Source: JAGRGG01 sp965217265
GTDB lineage: Bacteria; Pseudomonadota; Alphaproteobacteria; Geminicoccales; Geminicoccaceae
DNA length: 64,000 bases
Direction: 5' to 3'
NCBI GenBank assembly: GCA_965217265.1
Contig: CBDCHP010000011.1
Location: 496,001-560,000 of the forward strand
The notes beneath the pieces are model-generated. The model saw only the letters and a program-made list of their open reading frames with translations. It searched no databases and was not told the origin of the DNA. The translations under genes and the position numbers were made by a program. Shown here in pieces: positions 50,488 through 58,749 of the stretch (the first letter of the stretch is position 1; the number at the start of each line of letters is the position of its first letter).

Positions 50488-51192
50488 ATGAGCGAGCAGG
50501 ACGACGAACTCGATTTGCGCGCGCTCGACGACGACGAGCTCGTGAAGCAGATGCAAGACGATCTCTACGACGGCCTCAAGGACGAGGTCGTCGAGGGCGT
50601 CGAGATCCTCCTGGGGCGCGGCTGGGAGCCTTATCGGGTGCTGACCGAGGCGCTGGTCGGCGGCATGACCGTGGTCGGCATCGACTTTCGCGACGGCATC
50701 CTGTTCGTGCCGGAAGTGCTCTTGGCCGCGAACTCGATGAAGGCCGGCATGGGCCTCCTGCGCCCGCTCCTCGCCGAGACCGGGGCGCCGCCGATCGGCA
50801 AAATGGTGATCGGCACCGTCAAGGGCGACATTCACGACATCGGCAAGAACCTCGTCACGATGATGCTGGAGGGTGCGGGCTTCGAGGTGGTCGACCTCGG
50901 CATCAACACCGACGCCGACAAGTTCATGGCGGCCTTGGAAGAGCACAAGCCCGACCTGCTCGGCATGTCGGCGCTGCTGACGACGACCATGCCCTACATG
51001 AAGGTCGTGATCGACACGATGGTCGAGCGCGGCATCCGCGACGACTACGTTGTCCTCGTCGGTGGGGCGCCCTTGAATGAGCAGTTCGCCAAGGCGGTCG
51101 GCGCCGACGCCTACTGCCGCGACGCCGCCGTCGCGGTCGATACGGCGAAAGCCTACATGGCAAGGAAGCATAACCAGCGGCTCTCGGCCTGA
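50488..51192 (+). CDS. Cobalamin-binding corrinoid protein of a methyltransferase system
   Basis: This 234-residue protein carries a methyl group on cob(I)alamin between methyltransferases. An N-terminal four-helix cap (about 1-95) is followed by the Rossmann-like B12 domain with GTVKGDIHDIGKNLV, in which H116 is the expected lower cobalt ligand, plus GMSALLTTTMPYMK and VGGAPL. It belongs to the MttC/MtbC/MtgC group. It is first in an operon with DUF1638, PF13769, a methyltetrahydrofolate methyltransferase and a RamA-like activator. Confidence 0.94.
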   Translation: MSEQDDELDLRALDDDELVKQMQDDLYDGLKDEVVEGVEILLGRGWEPYRVLTEALVGGMTVVGIDFRDGILFVPEVLLAANSMKAGMGLLRPLLAETGAPPIGKMVIGTVKGDIHDIGKNLVTMMLEGAGFEVVDLGINTDADKFMAALEEHKPDLLGMSALLTTTMPYMKVVIDTMVERGIRDDYVVLVGGAPLNEQFAKAVGADAYCRDAAVAVDTAKAYMARKHNQRLSA

Positions 51193-51196
51193 AGCC

Positions 51197-51982
51197 GTGC
51201 GTTCTGGTCGCGTCCTCATCATCGCCTGCGGGGCGCTCGCGCGCGAGATCCTGGCGATCAAGGCGCAGGCCGGGCTCGAAAGCCTGGACCTGACCTGCCT
51301 GCCGGCGACGCTGCACAACCGCCCGGGCGCCATCCCCGAGGCGGTCCGCGCCAAGATCCGCGCCGGCAAGGAGCATTACGACCGCGTCTTCGTCGCGTTC
51401 GCCGACTGCGGCACGGGCGGGATGCTGGACCGGGTGCTGGACGAGGAGGGCGCGGCCCGGATCGGCGGGGCCCACTGCTACGCCTTCTTCGCCGGGCAGG
51501 ACGCCTTCGCCCGCCTCGCCGACGCCGAGCCCGGCACGTTCTACCTCACCGACTTCCTGGCGCGTCAGTTCGACGCCCTGATCTGGGCGGGGCTGGGGCT
51601 GGATCGTCACCCGGAACTGCTGGCCGATTATTTCGGCAACTACCGCCGGCTGGTCTACTTGGCGCAAACGGACGACCCGGCGCTGACGGCAAAGGCGAGG
51701 GAGGCGGCCGAGCGCCTCGGCCTCGCCTTCGAGCGCGTCGCCACCGGCATAGGCGAATTGGACGGTTTTCTTCAAGGTGCTTCGAGAGGGTTCGAGGATG
51801 GCGGAGCGGATCATCGTCTACTGGCGCGACATCCCGGCCCAGGTGATCGTCAAGGCGGGGCGCAAGGCGGCCCGGCGCCAACTGCCGGAGCGCTTCGAGC
51901 AGGCGATCGATCGCGCCGCGATGCGCGCCAAGCTCGTCGGAACCGACGACTATCTGGCCGAGTGGCGCCGCTCCCAGCCTGA
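51197..51982 (+). CDS. DUF1638 protein whose frame overruns the next gene
   Basis: The first ~194 residues match DUF1638 (RVLIIACGALAREILAIK, VFVAFADCGTGGMLDRVL, FYLTDFLARQFDALIWAGLG), a family found in corrinoid methyltransferase clusters with unknown function. The family usually ends soon after the stretch corresponding to FERVATGIGELDGFL near 51774. Here the frame continues for about 67 residues of low-complexity Arg/Gly-rich sequence and overlaps the next gene by 185 bases, with no stop in the expected place. Loss of a stop codon (for example a CAA that was TAA) or a sequence error would explain it. GTG 51197, four bases after the previous stop, is the likely start. Confidence 0.82.
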   Translation: MRSGRVLIIACGALAREILAIKAQAGLESLDLTCLPATLHNRPGAIPEAVRAKIRAGKEHYDRVFVAFADCGTGGMLDRVLDEEGAARIGGAHCYAFFAGQDAFARLADAEPGTFYLTDFLARQFDALIWAGLGLDRHPELLADYFGNYRRLVYLAQTDDPALTAKAREAAERLGLAFERVATGIGELDGFLQGASRGFEDGGADHRLLARHPGPGDRQGGAQGGPAPTAGALRAGDRSRRDARQARRNRRLSGRVAPLPA

Positions 51983-52103
51983 GCCCTGCGGCGACGATCT
52001 GGAGGGCGAAGCGGACGCCCTGGCCGGGCGGCTCGAATCCGACTATTCCCCTGAGCGGGTGCGCGAGATCGTCGCCAACTTGGGCTTCGCCCCAACCGCC
52101 TGA
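51798..52103 (+). CDS. PF13769 'virulence factor' family protein
   Basis: This 101-residue protein (start IIVYWRDIPAQVIVKAGRKA, then AAMRAKLVGTDDYLAEWRR) belongs to the small family named after a virulence-factor annotation, although its members are usually found in corrinoid one-carbon operons of non-pathogens. The function is unknown. Its ATG lies inside the extended DUF1638 frame. Confidence 0.85.
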   Translation: MAERIIVYWRDIPAQVIVKAGRKAARRQLPERFEQAIDRAAMRAKLVGTDDYLAEWRRSQPEPCGDDLEGEADALAGRLESDYSPERVREIVANLGFAPTA

Positions 52104-52196
52104 ACTCTGGCTTCGCCCCCACCGCCGCCCAGGCTTCGCCCCCACCGCTTGAGGCCGACTTAGGCCCCCCCGCTTTGCAATGAGAAAGCCGATTTC

Positions 52197-53093
52197 ATGA
52201 CCGTGACCGTCGTTAGTTCGCCCAAGAAGGAAGTCCGCATCGGCTTCGATCAGCCGTTTTGCATCATCGGCGAGCGCATCAACCCCACGGGCCGCAAGAA
52301 GCTGGCGGCGCAGATGGCGGAGGGCGACTTCTCGACCGTCGAGGCCGACACGCTGGCCCAGGTCGAGGCGGGCGCCCATATGCTCGACGTCAACGCCGGC
52401 ATCCCGCTCGCCGACGAGCCGGCGATCCTGGCCGCGACCATCAAGCTCGTGCAGTCGCTGGTCGACGTGCCGCTCTCGATCGACAGCTCGATCGTCGCCG
52501 CCCTGGAGGCCGGGCTCGCCGTTTACCAGGGCAAGCCGCTGGTCAACTCGGTGACCGGCGAGGACGAGCGGCTGGAGGCGGTCCTGCCGCTGGTCAAGAA
52601 GTACGACGCCGCCGTCGTCGCCATCTCGAACGACGAGACCGGGATCAGCGAGGACCCGGACGTGCGCTTCATGGTGGCGAAGAAGATCGTCGAGCGCGCC
52701 GAGGACCACGGCATCTCCCGCGCCAACATCGTCGTCGATCCCCTGGTCATGCCGATCGGCGCTTTGGGTCAGGCCGGCAACTCCGCCTTTCGCTTGCTGC
52801 GGCGCTTGAAGGAGGAGTTGAAGGTCAACTCGACCTGCGGCGCCTCCAACGTCAGCTTCGGCCTGCCCAACCGGCACGGGCTCAACGCCGCCTTCCTCTC
52901 GATGGCGGCCTGCAGCGGCATGACCTCGGCGATCATGAACCCGCTGCACGCGGAGGAGATGGTGGCGATCATGGGCTCCGACGTGATGATGGGCAAGGAC
53001 CCGAACTGCCGCCGCTGGCTGACCAAGTTCCGTGAGCCTGCCCCCGAGGGTGCGGCGGGCGGGCGCGGCGAACGCCGCCGCCGCCGCGCATGA
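52197..53093 (+). CDS. Methyltetrahydrofolate:corrinoid methyltransferase
   Basis: This 298-residue pterin-binding TIM barrel moves the methyl group between the corrinoid protein and tetrahydrofolate. Typical segments are FCIIGERINPTGRKKLAAQM, AGAHMLDVNAGIPLADEP, SIDSSIVAALEAGL, NSVTGEDERL and STCGASNVSFGLPNRHGLN. It resembles MtgA/MtvA and the C-terminal family of AcsE/MtrH-like proteins. The stop overlaps the next start (ATGA). A product like this would pass methyl groups into the folate pool. Confidence 0.93.
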   Translation: MTVTVVSSPKKEVRIGFDQPFCIIGERINPTGRKKLAAQMAEGDFSTVEADTLAQVEAGAHMLDVNAGIPLADEPAILAATIKLVQSLVDVPLSIDSSIVAALEAGLAVYQGKPLVNSVTGEDERLEAVLPLVKKYDAAVVAISNDETGISEDPDVRFMVAKKIVERAEDHGISRANIVVDPLVMPIGALGQAGNSAFRLLRRLKEELKVNSTCGASNVSFGLPNRHGLNAAFLSMAACSGMTSAIMNPLHAEEMVAIMGSDVMMGKDPNCRRWLTKFREPAPEGAAGGRGERRRRRA

Positions 53094-55093
53094 GCGACGC
53101 CCTCGTCGTCTTCACGCCGTCGGGCAAGCGCGGGCGCTTCGCGCTCGGCACGCCGATCTTGCAGTGCGCGCGCAGCCTCGGCGTCGACATCGACAGCGTC
53201 TGCGGCGGCCGGGCGATCTGCGGCCGCTGCCAAGTGCAGGTCGGCGAGGGCCGTTTTGCCAAGTTCGGCATCGACAGCACGAGTGCCCACCTCGAAACCT
53301 TCACCACGACCGAGGAGCGCTACGGCGCCAAGAAGGGCCTGGTGTCCGGCCGCCGCCTCTCGTGTCAGGCGCGGCTCCTGGACGACGTCGTCATCGACGT
53401 GCCGCCCGAGAGCCAAGTCCACAAGCAGGTGGTCAGGAAGCGGGCCGAGGCGCGCGCCATCCGCCTCGACCCGATCGTGAGCCTCTACTACGTCGAGGTC
53501 GAGGAGCCCGACATGCACAAGGCGCGGGGCGATTTGCAGCGCGTTCAGGAGGCCCTGGCAAAGCAGTGGGGGCTTGAGAAGCTCACGATCGATTTCGGCG
53601 TGCTCCAGACCCTGCAAGCGAAGCTGCGCGAGGGGAAGTGGAAGATCACCGTCATCGTCCACGACGACGCGCGCATCATCGGCACGCGCCCGGGCCTGTG
53701 CGAGACGGTCTACGGCATCGCCTACGACATCGGCTCGACGACGGTGGCGGCGCACTTGTGCGACTTGATGACCGGCGAGGTCGTCGCCTCGTCCGGGATC
53801 ATGAACCCGCAGATCCGTTTCGGCGAAGACCTGATGAGCCGGGTCTCCTACATCATGATGAACCCCGGCGGCGAGGCCGAACTGACCGAGTCGGTCCGGT
53901 CGGCGATCGATCGCTTGGCGCTCGAATTGGCGCGCGAGGCCGGCATCGCGCCGAGCGACGTCTTCGAGTTGGTCTTCGTCGGCAATCCGGTGATGCACCA
54001 CCTGTTCCTAGGCATCAACCCGATCGAACTCGGCGGCGCCCCCTTCGCGCTCGCGACCGACGGCGCCTACGAGCTCTGGGCGCACGAGATGGCGATCAAG
54101 AACGTCAACAGCGACGCGCGCGCCTACGTGCTGCCCTGCATCGCCGGCCATGTCGGCGCCGACATGGCCGGCGTGGTTCTCTCCGAGGGGCCGCACCTGC
54201 AAGACGAGGTGATGCTCGTCGTCGACGTCGGCACCAACGCCGAGATCGTGCTCGGCAACCGCGACACCCTGCTCGCCTGCTCGTCGCCGACCGGTCCCGC
54301 CTTCGAGGGCGCGCAACTGAGTTCGGGCCAGCGCGCGGCCCCCGGCGCCGTCGAGCGGGTGCGGATCGACCGCGACACGCTGGAGCCGCGCTTCTCGGTC
54401 ATCGGCGCCGAAGCGTGGTCGAACGAGCCGGGCTTCGAGGCGGCGGTGAAGGGCTCGGGCGTCACCGGCATCTGCGGCTCGGGCATCATTGAGGCGATCG
54501 GCGAGATGTATCTGGCCGGCATCATCAACCAGGACGGCGTGATCGACGGCGCGATGATGACCCGATCGGACAGGATCGTCCAGGAGGGCCGCACCTTCAC
54601 TTATGTCCTGCACCGGGGCGAGCCCGAGATCCGCGTCACGCAAGCCGACGTGCGCGCGATCCAATTGGCCAAGGCCGCCCTCTACGCCGGCTGCCGCCTG
54701 CTCATGGACCGCCTCGGCGTCGAGAGCGTCGATGCGATCCGCCTCGCCGGCGCGTTCGGCAGCCACATCGACCCGCTCTACGCCATGCTGCTGGGCCTGA
54801 TCCCCGACTGCGACCCGGCGAAGATCTCCAACGCCGGCAACGCCGCCGGCACGGGTGCCCGTATCGCGCTGCTCAACAAGGCGGCGCGCAGGGAGATCGA
54901 GACCCTCGTGCGCAGGATCCACAAGGTCGAGACGGCGGTCGAGCCGCGCTTTCAAGAGCACTTCGTCGCCGCGATGGCGATCCCGCACAAGGTCGCCCCC
55001 TACGAGCACCTGCGCCGCGCGATGCAGCTTCCGCCGCCGAAGGAGACGGTAGGTGCGGAGGGGCCGCGTGAACGGCGCAGGCGGAGGGGTTGA
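53090..55093 (+). CDS. RamA-like corrinoid reductive activase (2Fe-2S plus ASKHA, DUF4445)
   Basis: This 667-residue protein reactivates cob(II)alamin that forms by accidental oxidation, using ATP. The N-terminus is a plant-type 2Fe-2S ferredoxin with C38, C44, C47 and C92 (VCGGRAICGRC and SCQARL). After a linker domain comes the ASKHA ATPase with AYDIGSTTVAAHLCDL, VVDVGTNAEIVLG, GSGIIEAIGEMY and AGAFGSHIDP. Its position at the end of the corrinoid operon suits an accessory role. The stop begins repeat copy H. Confidence 0.94.
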   Translation: MSDALVVFTPSGKRGRFALGTPILQCARSLGVDIDSVCGGRAICGRCQVQVGEGRFAKFGIDSTSAHLETFTTTEERYGAKKGLVSGRRLSCQARLLDDVVIDVPPESQVHKQVVRKRAEARAIRLDPIVSLYYVEVEEPDMHKARGDLQRVQEALAKQWGLEKLTIDFGVLQTLQAKLREGKWKITVIVHDDARIIGTRPGLCETVYGIAYDIGSTTVAAHLCDLMTGEVVASSGIMNPQIRFGEDLMSRVSYIMMNPGGEAELTESVRSAIDRLALELAREAGIAPSDVFELVFVGNPVMHHLFLGINPIELGGAPFALATDGAYELWAHEMAIKNVNSDARAYVLPCIAGHVGADMAGVVLSEGPHLQDEVMLVVDVGTNAEIVLGNRDTLLACSSPTGPAFEGAQLSSGQRAAPGAVERVRIDRDTLEPRFSVIGAEAWSNEPGFEAAVKGSGVTGICGSGIIEAIGEMYLAGIINQDGVIDGAMMTRSDRIVQEGRTFTYVLHRGEPEIRVTQADVRAIQLAKAALYAGCRLLMDRLGVESVDAIRLAGAFGSHIDPLYAMLLGLIPDCDPAKISNAGNAAGTGARIALLNKAARREIETLVRRIHKVETAVEPRFQEHFVAAMAIPHKVAPYEHLRRAMQLPPPKETVGAEGPRERRRRRG

Positions 55094-55226
55094 ACGCTTC
55101 GCGTCCGCTGACGCGGGGTCTTTTTCTTCCCATTTTTGCTTTTGTCCGAGGGCTGGCCCTCGGCATCGCGGCCGGCCTCCTACGTTGACACTAGCAAAGA
55201 AGCGCGGCGCGCGTGCAGGCGTTCAT
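55091..55226. repeat. Intergenic terminator-like repeat, copy H (left arm complete)
   Basis: It starts in the activase stop (TGAACGCTTCGCGTCCGCT) and has T/C runs, core CCGAGGGCTGGCCCTCGG and CCTCCTACGTTGACACTAGC, then a degraded right arm (GCAAAGAAGCGC, GGCGTTCA). No minus-strand gene ends at its right side, consistent with decay of that arm. Confidence 0.78.
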
Positions 55227-55480
55227 CCCGACGTGCCGATCTACCCTGTAACGGCTAAGGCGAAAAAGCCGCGTCTTTCTACTTGAGGTTGTCAAAAGGG
55301 TGATTTTCTCGCTAGACTATTGTACAATATTCAATACTTGCACGACATTTAATGAACATAATGGAGTAAATTAGCAAATTTGTGTGCTGCAGCGCAGCAT
55401 AACGTGGTATGCCAATCGACGGGATCTCATTCGCCTGTCGATTGATCTTGACGCCCATCGCAGAGTTGCTTATAGGCTTG

Positions 55481-55511
55481 AAAAAAAGAGGCCGGACCCG
55501 AAGGCCCGGCC
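55481..55511 (-). terminator. UUCG-capped intrinsic terminator
   Basis: On the minus strand GGCCGGGCC, loop TTCG and GGTCCGGCC form a nine-base-pair stem with one mismatch, followed by TCTTTTTTT. The loop gives a C(UUCG)G tetraloop. It shows that something is transcribed leftward through 55512-55780. Confidence 0.85.
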
Positions 55512-55735
55512 AAGTGTGATCAGGGAGGCTAAACGTCCGGGAACGAGGAGCAGATCGGCTCCTCTAGCGGGTCCGGATCGAAAACATCGGACCGAGTCGC
55601 GAAGGCGACCCCAGCAAGACACCCAGAAGCACTGCCTTGCTGCGATGCAATATGTAGCTCTCAAGAACCTTTTTGCCAACCCACATTTCGCATGGCAGCC
55701 TCCCATTTTCGTGATGACGTCAGTTACGTAAGGTA
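55481..55735 (-). ncRNA. Candidate structured small RNA (or very short peptide gene) with intrinsic terminator
   Basis: The minus strand carries several stem-loops in a row: AGCAAG/CTTGCT (55613-55641), GTCGC/GCGAC (55596-55609), GAGGAGC/GCTCCTC (55545-55564), and a UUCG-capped terminator (55481-55511). Two short frames also lie on this strand: a 40-codon frame from ATG 55686 (start MWVGKKVLESYILHR) and a frame without a usual start that stops at 55529 (end LEEPICSSFPDV). The 5' end is unknown; the upper limit given is the palindromic region upstream. The rest of 55227-55480 holds nothing recognisable. I recognise no named RNA family. Confidence 0.45.
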
Positions 55736-55764
55736 CCTTACGCGGCTTGGGTAATATAGATTAC
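55727..55764. promoter_or_regulatory. Two palindromes upstream of the candidate small RNA
   Basis: CGTAAGGTACCTTACG (55727-55742) is a perfect 16-base palindrome. GTAAT-ATAG-ATTAC (55751-55764) is a second inverted repeat. Both lie just after the LysR gene end and upstream of the candidate RNA. They suit operator or promoter function; the second has the spacing of a LysR-type T-N11-A site. Confidence 0.4.
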
Positions 55765-55780
55765 ATAATAAGGCGTCGCG

Positions 55781-56686
55781 CTACCAGACGCTGCTGTTCT
55801 TGACCTTCTCCAGCAGAAAATCGCGAAACACCGCGACCCGCTTCGAATTGCGCAGCTCCTCGGGGTAGACGAAGTAGGCGGTGAAGGTCGGCCCCTCCAG
55901 TTCGGGCAGGACAGTCTTCAGGTTCGGGCTGAGCTGGATCAGGTAGTCGGGCAGGGAGGCCAAGCCGAGGCCCCGCTCGCAGGCGCGCAGCATACCGTAG
56001 ACGTTGTTAATGCGCAGGCACGGCTGCACCGCCCGCCGCCCGTCGTCCTCGTCCTGTGCCACCTCCATCAGCCAGTTCAGGCTCGCGACCGGCGCCTGCC
56101 CGGTTTCGCCGTAGACGATGAGCCGGTGCCGGGCGAGATCGGCGGCGGTCCCCGGCGTGCCGTGGGCCTTGAGGTAGTCCTCGCTGGCGTAGATGTGGGT
56201 GTGGGCCGTCATCAATCGCCTTTGGATCAGGTCCGGCTGGGTGGGGCGGTGCAGGCGGATCGCGACGTCGGCCTCGCGCATGGCGAGATCAAGGTCCTGG
56301 TCGGTCACCGCGAGCGAGACCTGGATGTCGGGGTAGCGGTCGAAGAAGGTCGGCAGGTGCGAGGTCAGCCAGATCGTGCCGATGCCGACCGTCGTGTTGA
56401 CCCGCAGGTGGCCGGTCGCCTGCCCCCGCACCTCGCCGAGCTGGCTCTCGACCGTCGCCATCCGCCGCGCCACGTCGTTCGCGGTCTCCAGCAGGATCTC
56501 GCCCTGCTCGGTGAGCAGGAGCCCGCGCGCGTGGCGGTGGAAGAGCGGCGTGCGCAGGTCTTCTTCGAGGGCGCCGATCTGCCGGCTGATCGCCGATTGG
56601 CTCAAACCCAGCCGATCGGCGGCGCGGGTGAAGCTGCCCGCCTGGGCGACGGCGTGAAATATCCGCACCCGATCCCAGTCGAGCAT
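55781..56686 (-). CDS. LysR family transcriptional regulator next to trxB
   Basis: This 301-residue LysR-type protein has an N-terminal helix-turn-helix (FTRAADRLGLSQSAISRQIG, about residues 19-40) and an effector domain. The ATG at 56686 starts the family-typical MLDWDRVRIFHAVAQAGSF. It lies 49 bases downstream of trxB on the same strand, an arrangement often seen in alphaproteobacteria, so co-transcription is likely. A redox-linked role is inferred from that neighbour only. Confidence 0.93.
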   Translation of the reverse strand: MLDWDRVRIFHAVAQAGSFTRAADRLGLSQSAISRQIGALEEDLRTPLFHRHARGLLLTEQGEILLETANDVARRMATVESQLGEVRGQATGHLRVNTTVGIGTIWLTSHLPTFFDRYPDIQVSLAVTDQDLDLAMREADVAIRLHRPTQPDLIQRRLMTAHTHIYASEDYLKAHGTPGTAADLARHRLIVYGETGQAPVASLNWLMEVAQDEDDGRRAVQPCLRINNVYGMLRACERGLGLASLPDYLIQLSPNLKTVLPELEGPTFTAYFVYPEELRNSKRVAVFRDFLLEKVKNSSVW

Positions 56687-56735
56687 CCTACTCTCTCCCC
56701 CGATCGCGTCTCGCCGGCCGCCGTCGGCGCCCGCG

Positions 56736-57692
56736 TTACCAGCCCCTGACCTCGACCCCGGTCAGGAAGCGCTCGGCCTCAAGCGCCGCCATGCAGCCGG
56801 TGCCGGCGGCGGTGACCGCCTGACGATAAGTCTTGTCCTGCACGTCGCCGGCGGCGAAGACGCCCTCGACGTTGGTCTGCGTCGTCCCGGGCTTGGTCAG
56901 GACGTAGCCCTCGGCGTCGGTCTCGACCTGCCCCTTGACGAGGGACGAGGCCGGATCGTGGCCGATCGCGACGAAGAAGCCGTCCGCCTCGATCTCGCGC
57001 GCGCTCCCCAGGGCGGTATCCTTCAAGCGCAGGCCCGTGACCCGCTTCGGGTCGCCCTCGCCCAACACCTCCTCGACGGTGCTGTTCCAGGCGACCTCGA
57101 TCTTGGGGTTAGCGAACAGGCGCTGCTGCATGATGTCCTCGGCCCGGAGCTTGTCGCGCCGGTGGACCAGGGTGACGTGGGAGGCGAGGCCGCCTAAGTA
57201 GATCGCCTCCTCGACCGCCGTGTTGCCGCCGCCGACGACGGCGACGCGCTTACCCTTGAAGAAGAACCCGTCGCAGGTCGCGCAGGCCGAGACGCCGGCC
57301 CCCATGAAGTGCCGCTCGGACGGCAGCCCGAGCCAGCGCGCGACGGCGCCGGTCGCCAGGATCACCGTCTCCGCCTTGACGAGGCCGCCGCCGTCCAGGG
57401 CCGCCCTGAACGGCCGCTCGCTCAAGTCGAGCGCGGTCACGACGTCGAAGACGATCTCGGTGCCGTAGCGCTCGGCCTGGGCTTGCATCTGCTGCATCAG
57501 CCACGGACCCTCGATCGGGTCCTTGAAGCCCGGATAGTTCTCGACGTCGGTCGTGATGGTGAGCTGCCCGCCCGGCTGCAGACCCTGGACGAGGATCGGG
57601 TTCAAATTCGCCCGCGCGGCGTAGACGGCGGCCGTGTAGCCGGCGGCCCCCGATCCGACGATGAGAACCTTGGTGTGGCGCGGCTCGGCCAT
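56736..57692 (-). CDS. trxB: Thioredoxin-disulfide reductase
   Basis: This 318-residue flavoprotein reduces thioredoxin with NADPH. The FAD motif is VGSGAAGYTAAVYAARAN, the redox-active pair is C137-A-T-C140-D, the NADPH motif is VVGGGNTAVEEAIYL and the second FAD contact is VFAAGDVQDKTYRQAVTAAGTG. ATG 57692 has AGAGGG upstream; a longer frame lies open but is unlikely. Confidence 0.96.
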   Translation of the reverse strand: MAEPRHTKVLIVGSGAAGYTAAVYAARANLNPILVQGLQPGGQLTITTDVENYPGFKDPIEGPWLMQQMQAQAERYGTEIVFDVVTALDLSERPFRAALDGGGLVKAETVILATGAVARWLGLPSERHFMGAGVSACATCDGFFFKGKRVAVVGGGNTAVEEAIYLGGLASHVTLVHRRDKLRAEDIMQQRLFANPKIEVAWNSTVEEVLGEGDPKRVTGLRLKDTALGSAREIEADGFFVAIGHDPASSLVKGQVETDAEGYVLTKPGTTQTNVEGVFAAGDVQDKTYRQAVTAAGTGCMAALEAERFLTGVEVRGW

Positions 57693-57840
57693 GATGCCCT
57701 CTGCTCCTGTCGCTTGGCACACGTATCTAGGCAAGCTCGCTGTACTTTGCTACCTGAACCGTGCCCGGCGCGACGTTCGGGGCGCGGTGCCGCCCTTCGG
57801 CCACGCCGGCGTCAGGCGCGGGACGGGGGAGGAAAACCGT

Positions 57841-58749
57841 TTGGAGAGTTGGCGCCGGCAGCCCCTGGTCCTCGCGGCGTTCCTGCTGCCGGCGGCGGCG
57901 TGGCTCCTCCTCTTCTTCTTCGTGCCGTTGTCGATCTTGTGGGTCGTGGCGCTGGGCGAGAAGAGCGGCCCGGTCGACATCGTCATCACCGGCACCTTGC
58001 GCAACTACTGGCGGGCGCTCGACCCGACCTACCTCGGCCTGTTCTGGAAATCGGCCTGGGTCGCCGGACTCGCCACCCTCGTCTGCCTCGTCGTCAGCTT
58101 TCCGGTGGCGCTCGCGGTCAGCTTCGCCGGGCAGCGGGCTAAGACGATCCTCCTCCTCCTCGTCATCCTGCCGTTCTGGACCAACTTGCTCATCCGCACC
58201 TATGCGATGATCGCGGTCCTGCGCTCGCGCGGCTACGCCAATTACGGCCTCGAATATGTCTGGCTGGGCCTGAAGACGCTCTTGACCCCGATCGGCCTTG
58301 GCGGGCTCTTCGGCGAGCGCTATCAGCCGCTTGAACTGCTCTACAACGACACGGCCGTCGTCTTGGGCATCACGTACGTCTACCTGCCCTTCATGGTCCT
58401 GCCGCTCTACGCCACGCTTGAGCGGCTCGACCGCTCCCTCTTGGAGGCGAGCCTCGACCTCGGCGCCAACCAGGTCCAGACCTTCTTTAAGGTGACGGTG
58501 CCGCTGGCGCTGCCCGGCATCGTCTCGGGTATCGTCCTCGTCTTCATTCCGGCGCTGGGCACCTTCTTGATCCCGACGCTCCTAGGCGGCGACGACAGCA
58601 TCCTGATCGGCAACATCATCGAGCGCCAGTTCAAGGCGGCGAACGACTGGCCGCTCGGCTCGGCGATGTCCTTCCTCCTCCTCTACCTGACCTTCGTCAT
58701 CCTCGCGCTGTGGGCTTGGCGCTCGAACCGGGGAAACGCGGTTGGGTAA
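57841..58749 (+). CDS. ABC transporter permease (spermidine/putrescine type, PotB-like)
   Basis: This 302-residue inner-membrane permease has six helices and the EAA loop EASLDLGANQVQTFFKVTVPLALPG. The order permease-permease-ATPase and the sequence (ILPFWTNLLIRTYAMIAVLR) match polyamine-type importers. TTG 57841, eight bases behind GGGAGG, is the best start; the frame is open further upstream. It overlaps the next gene by eight bases. Confidence 0.88.
   Translation: MESWRRQPLVLAAFLLPAAAWLLLFFFVPLSILWVVALGEKSGPVDIVITGTLRNYWRALDPTYLGLFWKSAWVAGLATLVCLVVSFPVALAVSFAGQRAKTILLLLVILPFWTNLLIRTYAMIAVLRSRGYANYGLEYVWLGLKTLLTPIGLGGLFGERYQPLELLYNDTAVVLGITYVYLPFMVLPLYATLERLDRSLLEASLDLGANQVQTFFKVTVPLALPGIVSGIVLVFIPALGTFLIPTLLGGDDSILIGNIIERQFKAANDWPLGSAMSFLLLYLTFVILALWAWRSNRGNAVG

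Noticed and set aside
55384..55731. 115-codon plus-strand frame
   Set aside because: Its composition is irregular, it has no ribosome binding site, and it is antisense to the stem-loops and terminator of the candidate small RNA.
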